Shown: piece after piece, positions 45,915 through 53,859 of the stretch
Layout of the letters: every line of letters begins with the position of its first letter
Numbering within the stretch: the stretch's first letter is position 1
DNA from: Aequorivita todarodis
GTDB lineage: Bacteria; Bacteroidota; Bacteroidia; Flavobacteriales; Flavobacteriaceae
Length of the DNA: 64,000 nucleotides
NCBI RefSeq assembly: GCF_028561335.1
Contig: NZ_JAQQTG010000003.1
Location: 1 to 64,000 of the forward strand
Direction of reading: 5' to 3'
Translations under genes and position numbers: made by a program
The notes under the pieces: generated by a model
Databases searched by the model: none
Told to the model about the DNA's origin: nothing
Seen by the model: the letters and a program-made list of their open reading frames with translations, nothing else

Positions 45915-46580
45915 ATGCTTACTTTTTTCAAGAAATATAAATTCTTTGCGGTTTTCTTTCTTATCCTTTCAACTATCATTATTACAATCATTTACCAAAT
46001 AATGATACCCAAAAAAGTGTTGAAGGTCTATCAACCTGCCGATGTTTCAACGGAATTGGTAGATACCACCCTTCAATATGTGAAAAAGTACCACACTATT
46101 GCAGATTTTAGCTTGACCAACCAAAACGGAAAAACAATTACCCAAGACGATTATAAAGACAAAATCTATGTTGCGGATTTTTTCTTCACCACCTGCCAGA
46201 CCATTTGCCCGATTATGACCGACCATATGGTGGAAATACAGGAAAAACTGAAAAATGATGATGAAGTTATGCTGCTTTCGCATACCGTTACCCCAGAAAT
46301 AGATAGCGTTGCCCAGCTTAAAAAGTACGCCTTGGAAAAAGGCGTAAACGATGCAAAATGGAACTTGGTTACGGGCGATAAAAAGGAAATTTACGATCTG
46401 GCGCGAAAATCCTATCTCGCCGCGAAGGATATTCCGTATTCCGACAATGATCTGGTACACACCGAAAACTTTGTGCTCGTTGATAAAAAGAAGCGCATTC
46501 GCGGGTTTTATGATGGCACCGACTCTGAAGCTATTGAAAAGCTATTGGAAGACATCAAAATTCTGAAAAAGGAAAATTAA
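45915..46580 (+). CDS. SCO1/SenC family copper chaperone
   Basis: 221 residues. An N-terminal membrane anchor (FFAVFFLILSTIIITIIY) is followed by a thioredoxin-like domain outside the cytoplasm. The copper site is CQTIC (CxxxC, near residue 94-98) plus the His in LVHTENF. Sco proteins deliver copper to the CuA centre of cytochrome oxidase or reduce its cysteines. It is upstream of feoAB on the same strand but about 110 bp away with its own promoter-like box before feoA, so co-transcription is uncertain. Confidence 0.9.
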   Translation: MLTFFKKYKFFAVFFLILSTIIITIIYQIMIPKKVLKVYQPADVSTELVDTTLQYVKKYHTIADFSLTNQNGKTITQDDYKDKIYVADFFFTTCQTICPIMTDHMVEIQEKLKNDDEVMLLSHTVTPEIDSVAQLKKYALEKGVNDAKWNLVTGDKKEIYDLARKSYLAAKDIPYSDNDLVHTENFVLVDKKKRIRGFYDGTDSEAIEKLLEDIKILKKEN

Positions 46581-46652
46581 CTGCCGTAAACATAATTCTT
46601 CACCACAGGCGAAAAATCCTATAAGGTCTTTTCCCACGTCCTTTTTTTCCTT

Positions 46653-46660
46653 TACTTTTG
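46653..46660 (+). promoter_or_regulatory. Putative -7 box of feoA
   Basis: TACTTTTG fits TAnnTTTG, 28 bp before the feoA ATG. No good -33 TTG is seen and no Fur-like dyad is obvious. Confidence 0.35.
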
Positions 46661-46688
46661 CCTTGTTTAAAATCAATCTAAATAAAAG

Positions 46689-46916
46689 ATGATTACAATC
46701 GCTTCATTAAAAAAAGGGCAGCGCGGCATTATCAAGGAATTTTCAGTAGATGTTGTCCCCCTAAAGCTTTTGGAGATGGGCTGTCTTCCGGGCAACGAGG
46801 TTTCGTTGGTGCAAATAGCGCCATTCAACGATCCGTTGTACCTAAACATCAATGGCAGCCACCTTGCCATCAGAAAGGAAACGGCCAGTATGATTGAAAT
46901 TGAATTGATATACTAA
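46689..46916 (+). CDS. feoA: FeoA ferrous iron transport protein A
   Basis: 75 residues forming one SH3-like FeoA domain: ITIASLKKGQRGIIKEF, LLEMGCLPGNEVSLVQIAPF, LAIRKETASMIEIE. FeoA is a small cytosolic regulator of FeoB. The feoB gene starts 38 bp downstream in the same direction, the usual order. Confidence 0.93.
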   Translation: MITIASLKKGQRGIIKEFSVDVVPLKLLEMGCLPGNEVSLVQIAPFNDPLYLNINGSHLAIRKETASMIEIELIY

Positions 46917-46954
46917 AATAATACAATCTGCTATTTATAGAGCGGAGCCAAAAT

Positions 46955-49054
46955 ATGGCAAAACACATAAATGTTGCACTTATTGGAAACCCAAACACTG
47001 GAAAAACCTCAGTTTTTAATAGACTTACGGGGCTGAACCAAAAAGTGGGAAACTATCCCGGAATCACGGTTGAAAAAAAACAGGGCACCTGCAAATTTGG
47101 CCGGGCCTGCAAAGTTCACGTCCTCGATTTGCCGGGAACCTACAGTTTGAACGCTTCTTCGGTCGATGAAAATGTGGTTATAGAACTGCTTCTGAATAAA
47201 AACGACAAAGATTTTCCCGACGTTGCCGTGGTGGTTGCCGATGTGGAAAATCTAAAGCGAAACCTGCTGCTCTTCACACAGATAAAGGATTTGGGGATAC
47301 CCACGATTCTCGCGATAAATATGTCCGACAGGATGAAGCGGAAAGCCATTTCGCTGAACGTGCCTTTGCTTGAAGAAAAATTAAAGACAAAAATTGCCCT
47401 CATCAGTTCACGGAAAAACTTGGGTTTTGATTATTTAAAGGAATTGATTGAAGATTACAAGCACCTTTCCACAAAACCCAGTTTAAACGCTTCCAGCATT
47501 TCCCCGGAATATTTTGACCGCTTGCGGAAAGCCTTCCCAAACCAAGATCTTTACAAACTTTGGCTGGTAATTACGCAAGACGTGAATTTTGGGAAACTGG
47601 ACCGAAATGAGCTGAAAGGCGTGGCCTCTTTTCAAACGGAATCCGTGAGCAATCTGAAACGGCTCCAGCAAAAGGAAACCGTGGCGCGCTATCAGTTTAT
47701 CAATGAAACTTTAAAGGAAACACTTCACATAGATACGGCAAACGCAAAGGATTTAAGAAGCCGTTTGGATAGGGTTTTGACGCACAAAGTGTGGGGGTAC
47801 GTAATTTTCTTTGCCATTCTACTTTTGATCTTTCAGGCAATTTTTGACTGGAGCAGTTACCCCATGGATTTTATTGACCGCACTTTCGCTTCTCTGAGCG
47901 AATGGGCCAAAACCACATTGCCGGCAGGCGATTTTACCAATTTGATTGCCGAAGGAATTATTCCGGGACTGGGCGGCATCGTCATTTTTATTCCCCAGAT
48001 TGCCTTTCTTTTTCTTTTCATTTCAATTCTCGAAGAAACGGGTTATATGAGCCGGGTAGTGTTTTTGATGGACCGTATTATGCGCCGTTTTGGGCTCAGC
48101 GGGAAAAGTGTGGTGCCGCTGGTGGCAGGAACTGCCTGCGCCATTCCCGCAATTATGGCAACCCGTAATATTGAAAACTGGAAAGAGCGTTTAATCACAA
48201 TTTTGGTTACGCCTTTTACCACCTGTTCGGCGCGTTTGCCGGTTTATTTGATAATTATTTCGTTGGTAATTCCCGACACCCGCGTGCTCGGTATTTTTAG
48301 TTTGCAGGGGCTTACGCTCATGTTTATGTACATATTGGGCTTTGGCGCGGCTATTTTTTCGGCCTATCTGCTGGATAAAATACTTAAAATACGTTCCAAA
48401 AGTTTTTTTGTGGTCGAAATGCCCAATTACAAACTTCCACTTCCAAAAAACGTATTGATTACCGTTGTTGAAAAAACAAAAGCTTTCGTCTTTGGGGCGG
48501 GAAAAATAATACTTGCAATTTCAATTATTCTCTGGGTCTTGGCCTCGTATGGCCCGGGCGATTTCAACAATGCGGAAGAAATTATTAAAAAGGAATACGC
48601 CTCGCAGAATCTTTCTGAGGAAGAAATTGCGATGCATGTGGATTCCTATAAATTGGAACACTCCTATATTGGCCATGTGGGGCACGCCATTGAACCTGCC
48701 GTAAGGCCCTTGGGCTACGATTGGAAAATTGGGATTGCCATTGTGAGCTCTTTTGCCGCGCGCGAAGTATTTGTGGGAACCCTCGCTACCATTTATAGCG
48801 TAGGCAGCGAGGATGAACAGACCATAAAAAGCCGAATGGCCGCTGAGGTAAATCCGGTTTTGGGCGGGCCGCTCTTCAACTTTGCGAGCGGGGTTTCGCT
48901 ATTGCTGTTTTACGCGTTTGCGATGCAGTGTATGAGTACCTTGGCCGTGGTAAAAAAGGAAACCAATAGTTGGAAATGGCCCATGTGGCAACTTGTCGTG
49001 ATGAGTGCAATTGCCTATGTGGTTGCTTTGGTGGCCTATCAACTTTTGAAATAA
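46955..49054 (+). CDS. feoB: FeoB ferrous iron transporter
   Basis: 699 residues. The N-terminal G domain has G1 GNPNTGKT (11-18), G2 YPGITVEKK, G3 DLPGTYSL, and NMSD for base recognition (NKxD relaxed). A helical spacer follows, then membrane core regions with the two Gate motifs (GGIVIFIPQIAFLFLF, PFTTCSARLPVYL with the conserved Cys, and the second Gate near GVSLLLFYAFAMQCMS). It imports Fe2+ across the inner membrane. It is followed by two tiny Cys-rich membrane proteins of the FeoB-associated type. Confidence 0.95.
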   Translation: MAKHINVALIGNPNTGKTSVFNRLTGLNQKVGNYPGITVEKKQGTCKFGRACKVHVLDLPGTYSLNASSVDENVVIELLLNKNDKDFPDVAVVVADVENLKRNLLLFTQIKDLGIPTILAINMSDRMKRKAISLNVPLLEEKLKTKIALISSRKNLGFDYLKELIEDYKHLSTKPSLNASSISPEYFDRLRKAFPNQDLYKLWLVITQDVNFGKLDRNELKGVASFQTESVSNLKRLQQKETVARYQFINETLKETLHIDTANAKDLRSRLDRVLTHKVWGYVIFFAILLLIFQAIFDWSSYPMDFIDRTFASLSEWAKTTLPAGDFTNLIAEGIIPGLGGIVIFIPQIAFLFLFISILEETGYMSRVVFLMDRIMRRFGLSGKSVVPLVAGTACAIPAIMATRNIENWKERLITILVTPFTTCSARLPVYLIIISLVIPDTRVLGIFSLQGLTLMFMYILGFGAAIFSAYLLDKILKIRSKSFFVVEMPNYKLPLPKNVLITVVEKTKAFVFGAGKIILAISIILWVLASYGPGDFNNAEEIIKKEYASQNLSEEEIAMHVDSYKLEHSYIGHVGHAIEPAVRPLGYDWKIGIAIVSSFAAREVFVGTLATIYSVGSEDEQTIKSRMAAEVNPVLGGPLFNFASGVSLLLFYAFAMQCMSTLAVVKKETNSWKWPMWQLVVMSAIAYVVALVAYQLLK

Positions 49055-49071
49055 TTTTAAAGGATTTGCCC

Positions 49072-49175
49072 CTTCCGTCTTTCAAATCGCGAAAATTGCG
49101 ATTTGAAATCCACCTTCCCCTGAAAAAGGGGAAGGAACATTTACAAAATTTCACATCGAGAATCGAGGACGGAAG
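49072..49175. repeat. Structured intergenic element after feoB
   Basis: An outer stem CTTCCGTC (49072-49079) / GACGGAAG (49168-49175) encloses two perfect hairpins. One is TTCAAATCGC/GCGATTTGAA (49081-49107); the other is CCTTCCCC/GGGGAAGG (49113-49135). The RNA could form a three-way junction. It has no T-tract after it, so it may be a mobile palindromic repeat or an mRNA-stability element, not a terminator. Confidence 0.7.
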
Positions 49176-49213
49176 AAGTGGAGAATAAAAAGTATTTTTA
49201 AAATTTTTGTAGT

Positions 49214-49357
49214 ATGCAAACTTTTCTTGTCATAATAACATTCGTACTTGCCGTGTATTTTCTTATTACGAGGTTTATTTGGAATCCTTTTCAAACCGAG
49301 AAAAAAAGAAATAAACCCGGCGACCATTCTGATTGCAGTAAGTGTAGCTTCCATTAA
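49214..49357 (+). CDS. FeoB-associated Cys-rich membrane protein, copy 1 (47 aa)
   Basis: A very short frame: one hydrophobic helix (TFLVIITFVLAVYFLITRFI), then WNPF, then a hydrophilic tail ending DCSKCSFH. One-helix proteins with a cysteine-rich tail next to feoB are a recognised family (FeoB-associated Cys-rich membrane protein) thought to help iron transfer; the function is not proven. It resembles the next small gene in start, helix and Trp-Asn-Pro motif, and the bases around both ATGs are alike (TTGTAGTATGCAAAC versus TTGCAGTATGCAAAC). Confidence 0.75.
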   Translation: MQTFLVIITFVLAVYFLITRFIWNPFQTEKKRNKPGDHSDCSKCSFH

Positions 49358-49560
49358 TTGAAAGGAAAGTGTTCTTTAGAATGTGGAATTCAGATTTCTT
49401 GCTTGCTGGCTGGCAGACTTTAGTCGCGATAACTATCGGGAGAGCCGAAGAAATGTAGGCCCTCAATTCTGTTTTAAAAGTTTGGTAATTTCCACATCGT
49501 CCTAAAAATATCTCGGATTTCAGTTTTCGTTCCCCACTTCGACAAGCTCAGCACATCGCT

Positions 49561-49591
49561 TTGGGGGTTAGGGGGCTTTTCCATATCTTTG
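49561..49591 (+). promoter_or_regulatory. Promoter of the second FeoB-associated small gene
   Basis: TTG (49561-49563), 20-bp spacer, TATCTTTG (49584-49591): a full Bacteroidota-type promoter match. The ATG is only 4 bp after the -7 box, which implies a leaderless or nearly leaderless mRNA. The -33 lies inside a G-rich repeat-like stretch (CTTCGACAAGCTCAG...GGGGGTTAGGGGG). Confidence 0.65.
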
Positions 49592-49595
49592 CAGT

Positions 49596-49754
49596 ATGCA
49601 AACAATATTGGTTTTAATAACGTTTTCGCTTGCCACGGGCTTTTTGCTTAAAAAGTTTGTTTGGAACCCCATTTTTGAGTCACGCCAAAACTCTGGCGGT
49701 ACTTTGGACGGCGGAAAAACCAAATGCGGCAAGAAAGATTGTGGTTGCCACTAA
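49596..49754 (+). CDS. FeoB-associated Cys-rich membrane protein, copy 2 (52 aa)
   Basis: Paralogue of the preceding small protein: MQTILVLITFSLATGFLLKK helix, FVWNPIF, and a Cys-rich tail ending CGKKDCGCH. It has its own promoter-like sequence and no room for a standard leader. It ends 1 bp before the stop of the convergent gene at 49756. The tail cysteines and His suit metal binding; iron relay for FeoB is inferred from the family and the neighbourhood only. Confidence 0.75.
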   Translation: MQTILVLITFSLATGFLLKKFVWNPIFESRQNSGGTLDGGKTKCGKKDCGCH

Positions 49755-49755
49755 A

Positions 49756-50172
49756 CTAATTGTTCTTCTCTTCACAAATCAATAACACATAGCCTTTATC
49801 TTTCCCAGTGCTTTCTGAGGTTGGGTATGGATTGAGCGTTAGCCCGTTAATGGAAAACGCGCTGGAGCTATAAAGATTTGTATTTTTTTCCTCTCCGGGC
49901 CTTACCTCGCCAAAAGTCAAAAGTTTTTCTTCAGATTTTCCGTTTGCGGTAACCTTTGCCTTTACAATGGCACGCCCCGCCCAGATGCAGTTAACGCCTT
50001 CGGGACAGCGGGAATCTTCAACCACTTCCATAAACTTGACGGCAACACCTTTCAAAACTACAGTTTCCCCTTTGGGAATTTTCACGCCAATTTTTGGGGT
50101 TTCTGCGGAATCTTCCTGCCCAAAGGCAAAGGTTGAAAAAAGAATTATAATGGCTAAAAGTGAATTTTTCAT
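49756..50172 (-). CDS. Secreted hypothetical protein with DSRCPEGVNCIWAG motif
   Basis: 138 residues with signal peptide KNSLLAIIILFSTFAFGQ. The mature part carries the motif FMEVVEDSRCPEGVNCIWAGRA, found in many small Bacteroidota secreted proteins of unknown function; the two cysteines probably form a disulfide. The rest looks like a compact beta domain. It converges with the FeoB-associated gene. No function can be assigned. Confidence 0.75.
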   Translation of the reverse strand: MKNSLLAIIILFSTFAFGQEDSAETPKIGVKIPKGETVVLKGVAVKFMEVVEDSRCPEGVNCIWAGRAIVKAKVTANGKSEEKLLTFGEVRPGEEKNTNLYSSSAFSINGLTLNPYPTSESTGKDKGYVLLICEEKNN

Positions 50173-50273
50173 CGTTGTAAGTTTTTCAATTTTAAAGATA
50201 CATTAAAAAATAATGCCAGAAATTTCAGAAATCTTAAAATGACTGTTTGGATTTTTCAGAATAGGTGCTTTCG

Positions 50274-50642
50274 TTATTTCACCTCTGTTTGATAAAACAC
50301 TTCAAGATTCTCGGCCGTGCGGTTAAATTCGGCCTTTACGGCTTTCATCCCAATAAGCCCGCCGGACATTCCGGAAGAGCCGTTCAAAAGTTTTACGGTT
50401 AGTTTATTTTCTGAAACGAGGTATAAAAGTTCGTGCTTATGATAGCTCACAAAAGCACCAAAAAGAATCCGCTGGATTCGGCTGCCCTTTTCGTAACTTG
50501 TCTTGTTGCCAAAGTGCCCCAAATTCTTAAAACCTTTTCGGAAGAAAAATTCATCCGAAACTTCCTTTATTTTGTCCGGTTCGTTCCCTTCAAAATGATA
50601 TTCGAAGGCAATTCCATTGTTTACCGCTTTTAAAAACTGCAT
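50274..50642 (-). CDS. Hypothetical protein (122 aa)
   Basis: The start is ATG 50642 (MQFLKAVNNGIAF); upstream in-frame codons add a basic stretch without support. The sequence is soluble, mixed alpha/beta, with no signal peptide and no recognised domain (NLGHFGNKTSYEKGSR, HKHELLYLVSENKL, GSSGMSGGLIGMKAVKAEF). It lies between the DSRCP-motif gene and the Nramp-UspA gene on the same strand. The function is unknown. Confidence 0.55.
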   Translation of the reverse strand: MQFLKAVNNGIAFEYHFEGNEPDKIKEVSDEFFFRKGFKNLGHFGNKTSYEKGSRIQRILFGAFVSYHKHELLYLVSENKLTVKLLNGSSGMSGGLIGMKAVKAEFNRTAENLEVFYQTEVK

Positions 50643-50698
50643 CTTTTTTTTGAGGAAAATTACTTTCTTATTTTTAATTATGCAACCCCCGAACAATT

Positions 50699-52579
50699 CT
50701 AAACTATAAAAACAGGAATATTCACTTTATGCCGAACGCTATCAACTGTGGTTCCAAGCAATAGGTCTTTTAGCCCGGTATGCCCGTGCCCGCCCAGAAT
50801 CAGCAAATCAAAATTGGCTGCGTTCACGATTTTTGGAATACTCTTTTTAGGGGAGCCAAAGCCAAGTTTCACCGAAACCTTGAAGCCTTTTGCTTCGAGT
50901 TTTTGTTTATAGGTATTCAAAAATGCCTCATCGCTTTCGGTTTCGTAATCGTCTATTTCGTCTCCGTAAATCATTGCTCCGGGCGTTTCTACAATATGAA
51001 TTAGGGTGTATTCGGCATCCTTTCCGCCAAGTTGCAGTGCCGCGGAAATACTCTTTTCATCCGAGGTGGAAAAATCCACGGGAACCGCAATTTTTTTATA
51101 GGCAAGCGGTTGCGCCAGTTCATCAACCTTGGCATCGAGAATGTGCGGGACCATTTTTCGTTTTTCAGATTTTATATCCCTCACGGTAGTTTTGAAAGTT
51201 ATATAAATCAGTAAAACCGCCGCTCCAATTGCCGCAGGAACTACCAAAGTCCAAATGTAGATTGGGTTGTTGGCAGTTGTGAGCCAACCGGTAATTTCAT
51301 CATACACCAACTTTGCGTTCAAACCAACGATTATTAGGGTTATTACCCAAGAAGCAATCCGCAAGGGCCATTTAATTTCAAAACCGTTCATTAGTTTTTT
51401 ACTGCTTACGAAATGGATCAAAGGGATTATTGCAAACCCAAGTTGCAGGCTGAGCACTACCTGGCTCAAGACCAGTAACTTTCCGGTACCGGTTTCTCCG
51501 AAATATATCACCGTGAACAATGCAGGAATAATGGCGAGCATGCGCGTAATCAATCGGCGTACCCAAGGCTGGATTCGCAAATTCAAATGCCCTTCCATTA
51601 CAATCTGTCCTGCCAAAGTTCCCGTGAGTGTACTGCTCTGTCCCGCCGCAATTAAGGCAATGGCGAAAAAGGCAGGTGCTATTTTTGTTCCTAACAACCC
51701 TTCCAACAATTTATGTGCATCCTGAATTTCAGCCACTTCATACAGCCCGTTTTTATGAAAAACTGCCGCCGCGAGTATTAAAATAGCGGCATTTACAAAA
51801 AAGGCAAGATTGAGCGCTATGGCGGAATCTATAAAATTGAATCTTAAGGCCTGTTTGATGCCCTTTTTAGTGCGTTCAATCTTTCGGGATTGTACGAGGG
51901 AAGAATGTAAATAGAGGTTGTGCGGCATTACCGTGGCACCAATGATACCAATTGCAATATACAACGCGGCGCTGTTGGGAAGGGAGGGAATAAAACCGGC
52001 CATCAGATCGCCCATATCGGGCTTCGCAAAAAACATTTCAATAATGAAAGAACATCCGATGATAAAAATAAGGCCGATGATAAAAACTTCCATTTTGCGC
52101 ATGCCCATATTCAAAAGAAAAAGCAATAGAAAAGTATCCAAAGCGGTTATGGAAACCCCCCAGATCATCGGGAGTCCGAAAAGGAGATTTAACCCGATTG
52201 CCATCCCGATTACCTCGGCCAGATCGCAGGCCACGATTGCAATTTCTGCCAAAATGTATAGAATGAAATTTACAAAGGGATTGTAAGCCTCGCGCGAGGC
52301 CTGGGCCAAGTCGCGCCCGCGTACCACGCCCAAACGCGCGCAAAGGCTTTGCAGCAGCAGCGCCATAATGTTGCTCATCAGCAAGACCCAAAGCAGCTTA
52401 TAGCCAAATTGGCTTCCTCCCGCAATGTCTGTGGCCCAGTTGCCGGGATCCATATAGCCCACACTCACTAAATAGGCGGGGCCCAGAAAAGCGAGCAGGC
52501 GTTTCCAAGCAGATTTTTTGCCTGAGGTTTCTATTGTGCCGTGAACCTCTTCAAGGGATTCATGTCTTCCTCGTTTCAT
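50699..52579 (-). CDS. Nramp-family Mn2+/Fe2+ transporter fused to a UspA domain
   Basis: 626 residues. Residues about 25-460 are an Nramp/MntH transporter. The metal-binding motif in helix 1 is DPGNWATDI, and helix 6 has GATVMPHNLYLH (MPH). After about residue 485 comes a universal stress protein domain (KKIAVPVDFSTSDEKSISAALQL, GGHGHTGLKDLLLGTTVDSVRHKVNIPVFIV) with the G-2x-G-9x-G(S/T) ATP-binding pattern partly kept (GGHGHTG...GTT). The fusion may gate transport by ATP or second-messenger binding; this is inference. It is the last metal gene of the cluster, downstream of the mnt ABC genes. Confidence 0.9.
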   Translation of the reverse strand: MKRGRHESLEEVHGTIETSGKKSAWKRLLAFLGPAYLVSVGYMDPGNWATDIAGGSQFGYKLLWVLLMSNIMALLLQSLCARLGVVRGRDLAQASREAYNPFVNFILYILAEIAIVACDLAEVIGMAIGLNLLFGLPMIWGVSITALDTFLLLFLLNMGMRKMEVFIIGLIFIIGCSFIIEMFFAKPDMGDLMAGFIPSLPNSAALYIAIGIIGATVMPHNLYLHSSLVQSRKIERTKKGIKQALRFNFIDSAIALNLAFFVNAAILILAAAVFHKNGLYEVAEIQDAHKLLEGLLGTKIAPAFFAIALIAAGQSSTLTGTLAGQIVMEGHLNLRIQPWVRRLITRMLAIIPALFTVIYFGETGTGKLLVLSQVVLSLQLGFAIIPLIHFVSSKKLMNGFEIKWPLRIASWVITLIIVGLNAKLVYDEITGWLTTANNPIYIWTLVVPAAIGAAVLLIYITFKTTVRDIKSEKRKMVPHILDAKVDELAQPLAYKKIAVPVDFSTSDEKSISAALQLGGKDAEYTLIHIVETPGAMIYGDEIDDYETESDEAFLNTYKQKLEAKGFKVSVKLGFGSPKKSIPKIVNAANFDLLILGGHGHTGLKDLLLGTTVDSVRHKVNIPVFIV

Positions 52580-52698
52580 TTTTTTTAATAATAGATGCGT
52601 AGTCCGTGATAGTTTTCAAAATTTTTAGCTTCGATCTTATCTTCCCATTTCACTATTTTAAATAGAATAATTTGAGGTAGGTAGAAGTGTTTATAGTT

Positions 52699-53859
52699 TC
52701 AACCCCGAAAAAGGAAAAAATCCTCTTTCATGGGTTCAATTTTTTCGTCTTTGTTATTGATAATGTACTCCAGCGATTTTTCAGTAAAAGCCAAGCCTTT
52801 TTCAGTAAGGAAAACTATATCGTTTTCTATTTCCACAAGATTGTTTTTTACGGCCAAATCCAATACGGTTCTTGCACGAACGGCCTGCCAGTTTATATGC
52901 TCCTGCAAATGATTTATGTGCCTTTCACTTTCTTCCTCATGCCGATTTAAGTGAAGAAGAAATGTTATGAGTGAAACCTCGATGCGTTGTTGTTTTTGGC
53001 GGTAGAGTACCGAAATAAGTCCTTTTTTTGGAGCGAAAAGATAAACAGCCAAAAAGATAACGCCCAAGGTAGTGGCGATGGAGCCGGAGATGGAAGCATC
53101 GAGAATATTAGCTACCCAATATCCCGAAATGGCCGAAAAGACGCCAAATAATAGGGAAAGCCAAATCATTTTTTTTAAGTCCTCGGTTAGCAAATAGGCC
53201 GTGGCGGCAGGTGCTATCATTAAAGCTACCACTAATATTGCGCCCACGGCATCAAAGGCACCAACGACGGTAATGGATGAAACCGACATTAACCCATAAT
53301 GCATAACCACTGGTGAAATTCCCAGCACTGAAGATAGCCCGGCATCAAAGGTGGTTACCTTTAATTCCTTGAAAAATAGTAGGAGAAGGCTTATGGTTAT
53401 CATTAAAATGCTTCCCATAACCCACAGGGATTTCGGGCCCCAATCCGAGCCACCCAACATAAGTCTGTCAAAGGGCGCGAAGGCGAGTTCGCCCAATAAA
53501 ACGGCGTCAACATCCAGATGCACATCGTTCGCATTTTTCGCAATAAGGATAACCCCGATGCTAAACAAAACCGGAAAAACAAGGCCTATGGCGGTATCTT
53601 CCTTTACCAATCCAGTTTTCTGGATAAATTCCACTAAAACCACGGTAATCACTCCAGTGAATGCCGCCAAAAGAATAAGTAAGGGGGAATTCAAATCCTG
53701 CGTTATAAAAAACCCGATGACGATGCCCGGAAGAATGGCGTGGCTAATGGCATCGCTTATCAGTGCCATTTTCCGAAGCACCAAAAACACGCCAGGAATG
53801 GCGCAGGCCATAGCCACAATGGCCGCAATAAGCTGTATTTCAATCTGCGGGTTACTCAT
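52699..53859 (-). CDS. Metal ABC transporter permease with winged-helix tail (second permease)
   Basis: 386 residues. The N-terminal about 280 residues form an ABC-3 (ZnuB/MntC/TroD) permease with about nine helices (KMALISDAISHAILPGIVIGF is the conserved loop). The remaining about 100 residues are cytoplasmic and winged-helix-like (ARTVLDLAVKNNLVEIENDIVFLTEKGLAFTEKSLEYI). The start overlaps the previous permease stop by 8 bp. Together with the upstream permease it would form the heterodimeric channel for Mn2+ or Zn2+. The tail could sense metal or tune transport; this is not established. Confidence 0.9.
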   Translation of the reverse strand: MSNPQIEIQLIAAIVAMACAIPGVFLVLRKMALISDAISHAILPGIVIGFFITQDLNSPLLILLAAFTGVITVVLVEFIQKTGLVKEDTAIGLVFPVLFSIGVILIAKNANDVHLDVDAVLLGELAFAPFDRLMLGGSDWGPKSLWVMGSILMITISLLLLFFKELKVTTFDAGLSSVLGISPVVMHYGLMSVSSITVVGAFDAVGAILVVALMIAPAATAYLLTEDLKKMIWLSLLFGVFSAISGYWVANILDASISGSIATTLGVIFLAVYLFAPKKGLISVLYRQKQQRIEVSLITFLLHLNRHEEESERHINHLQEHINWQAVRARTVLDLAVKNNLVEIENDIVFLTEKGLAFTEKSLEYIINNKDEKIEPMKEDFFLFRG

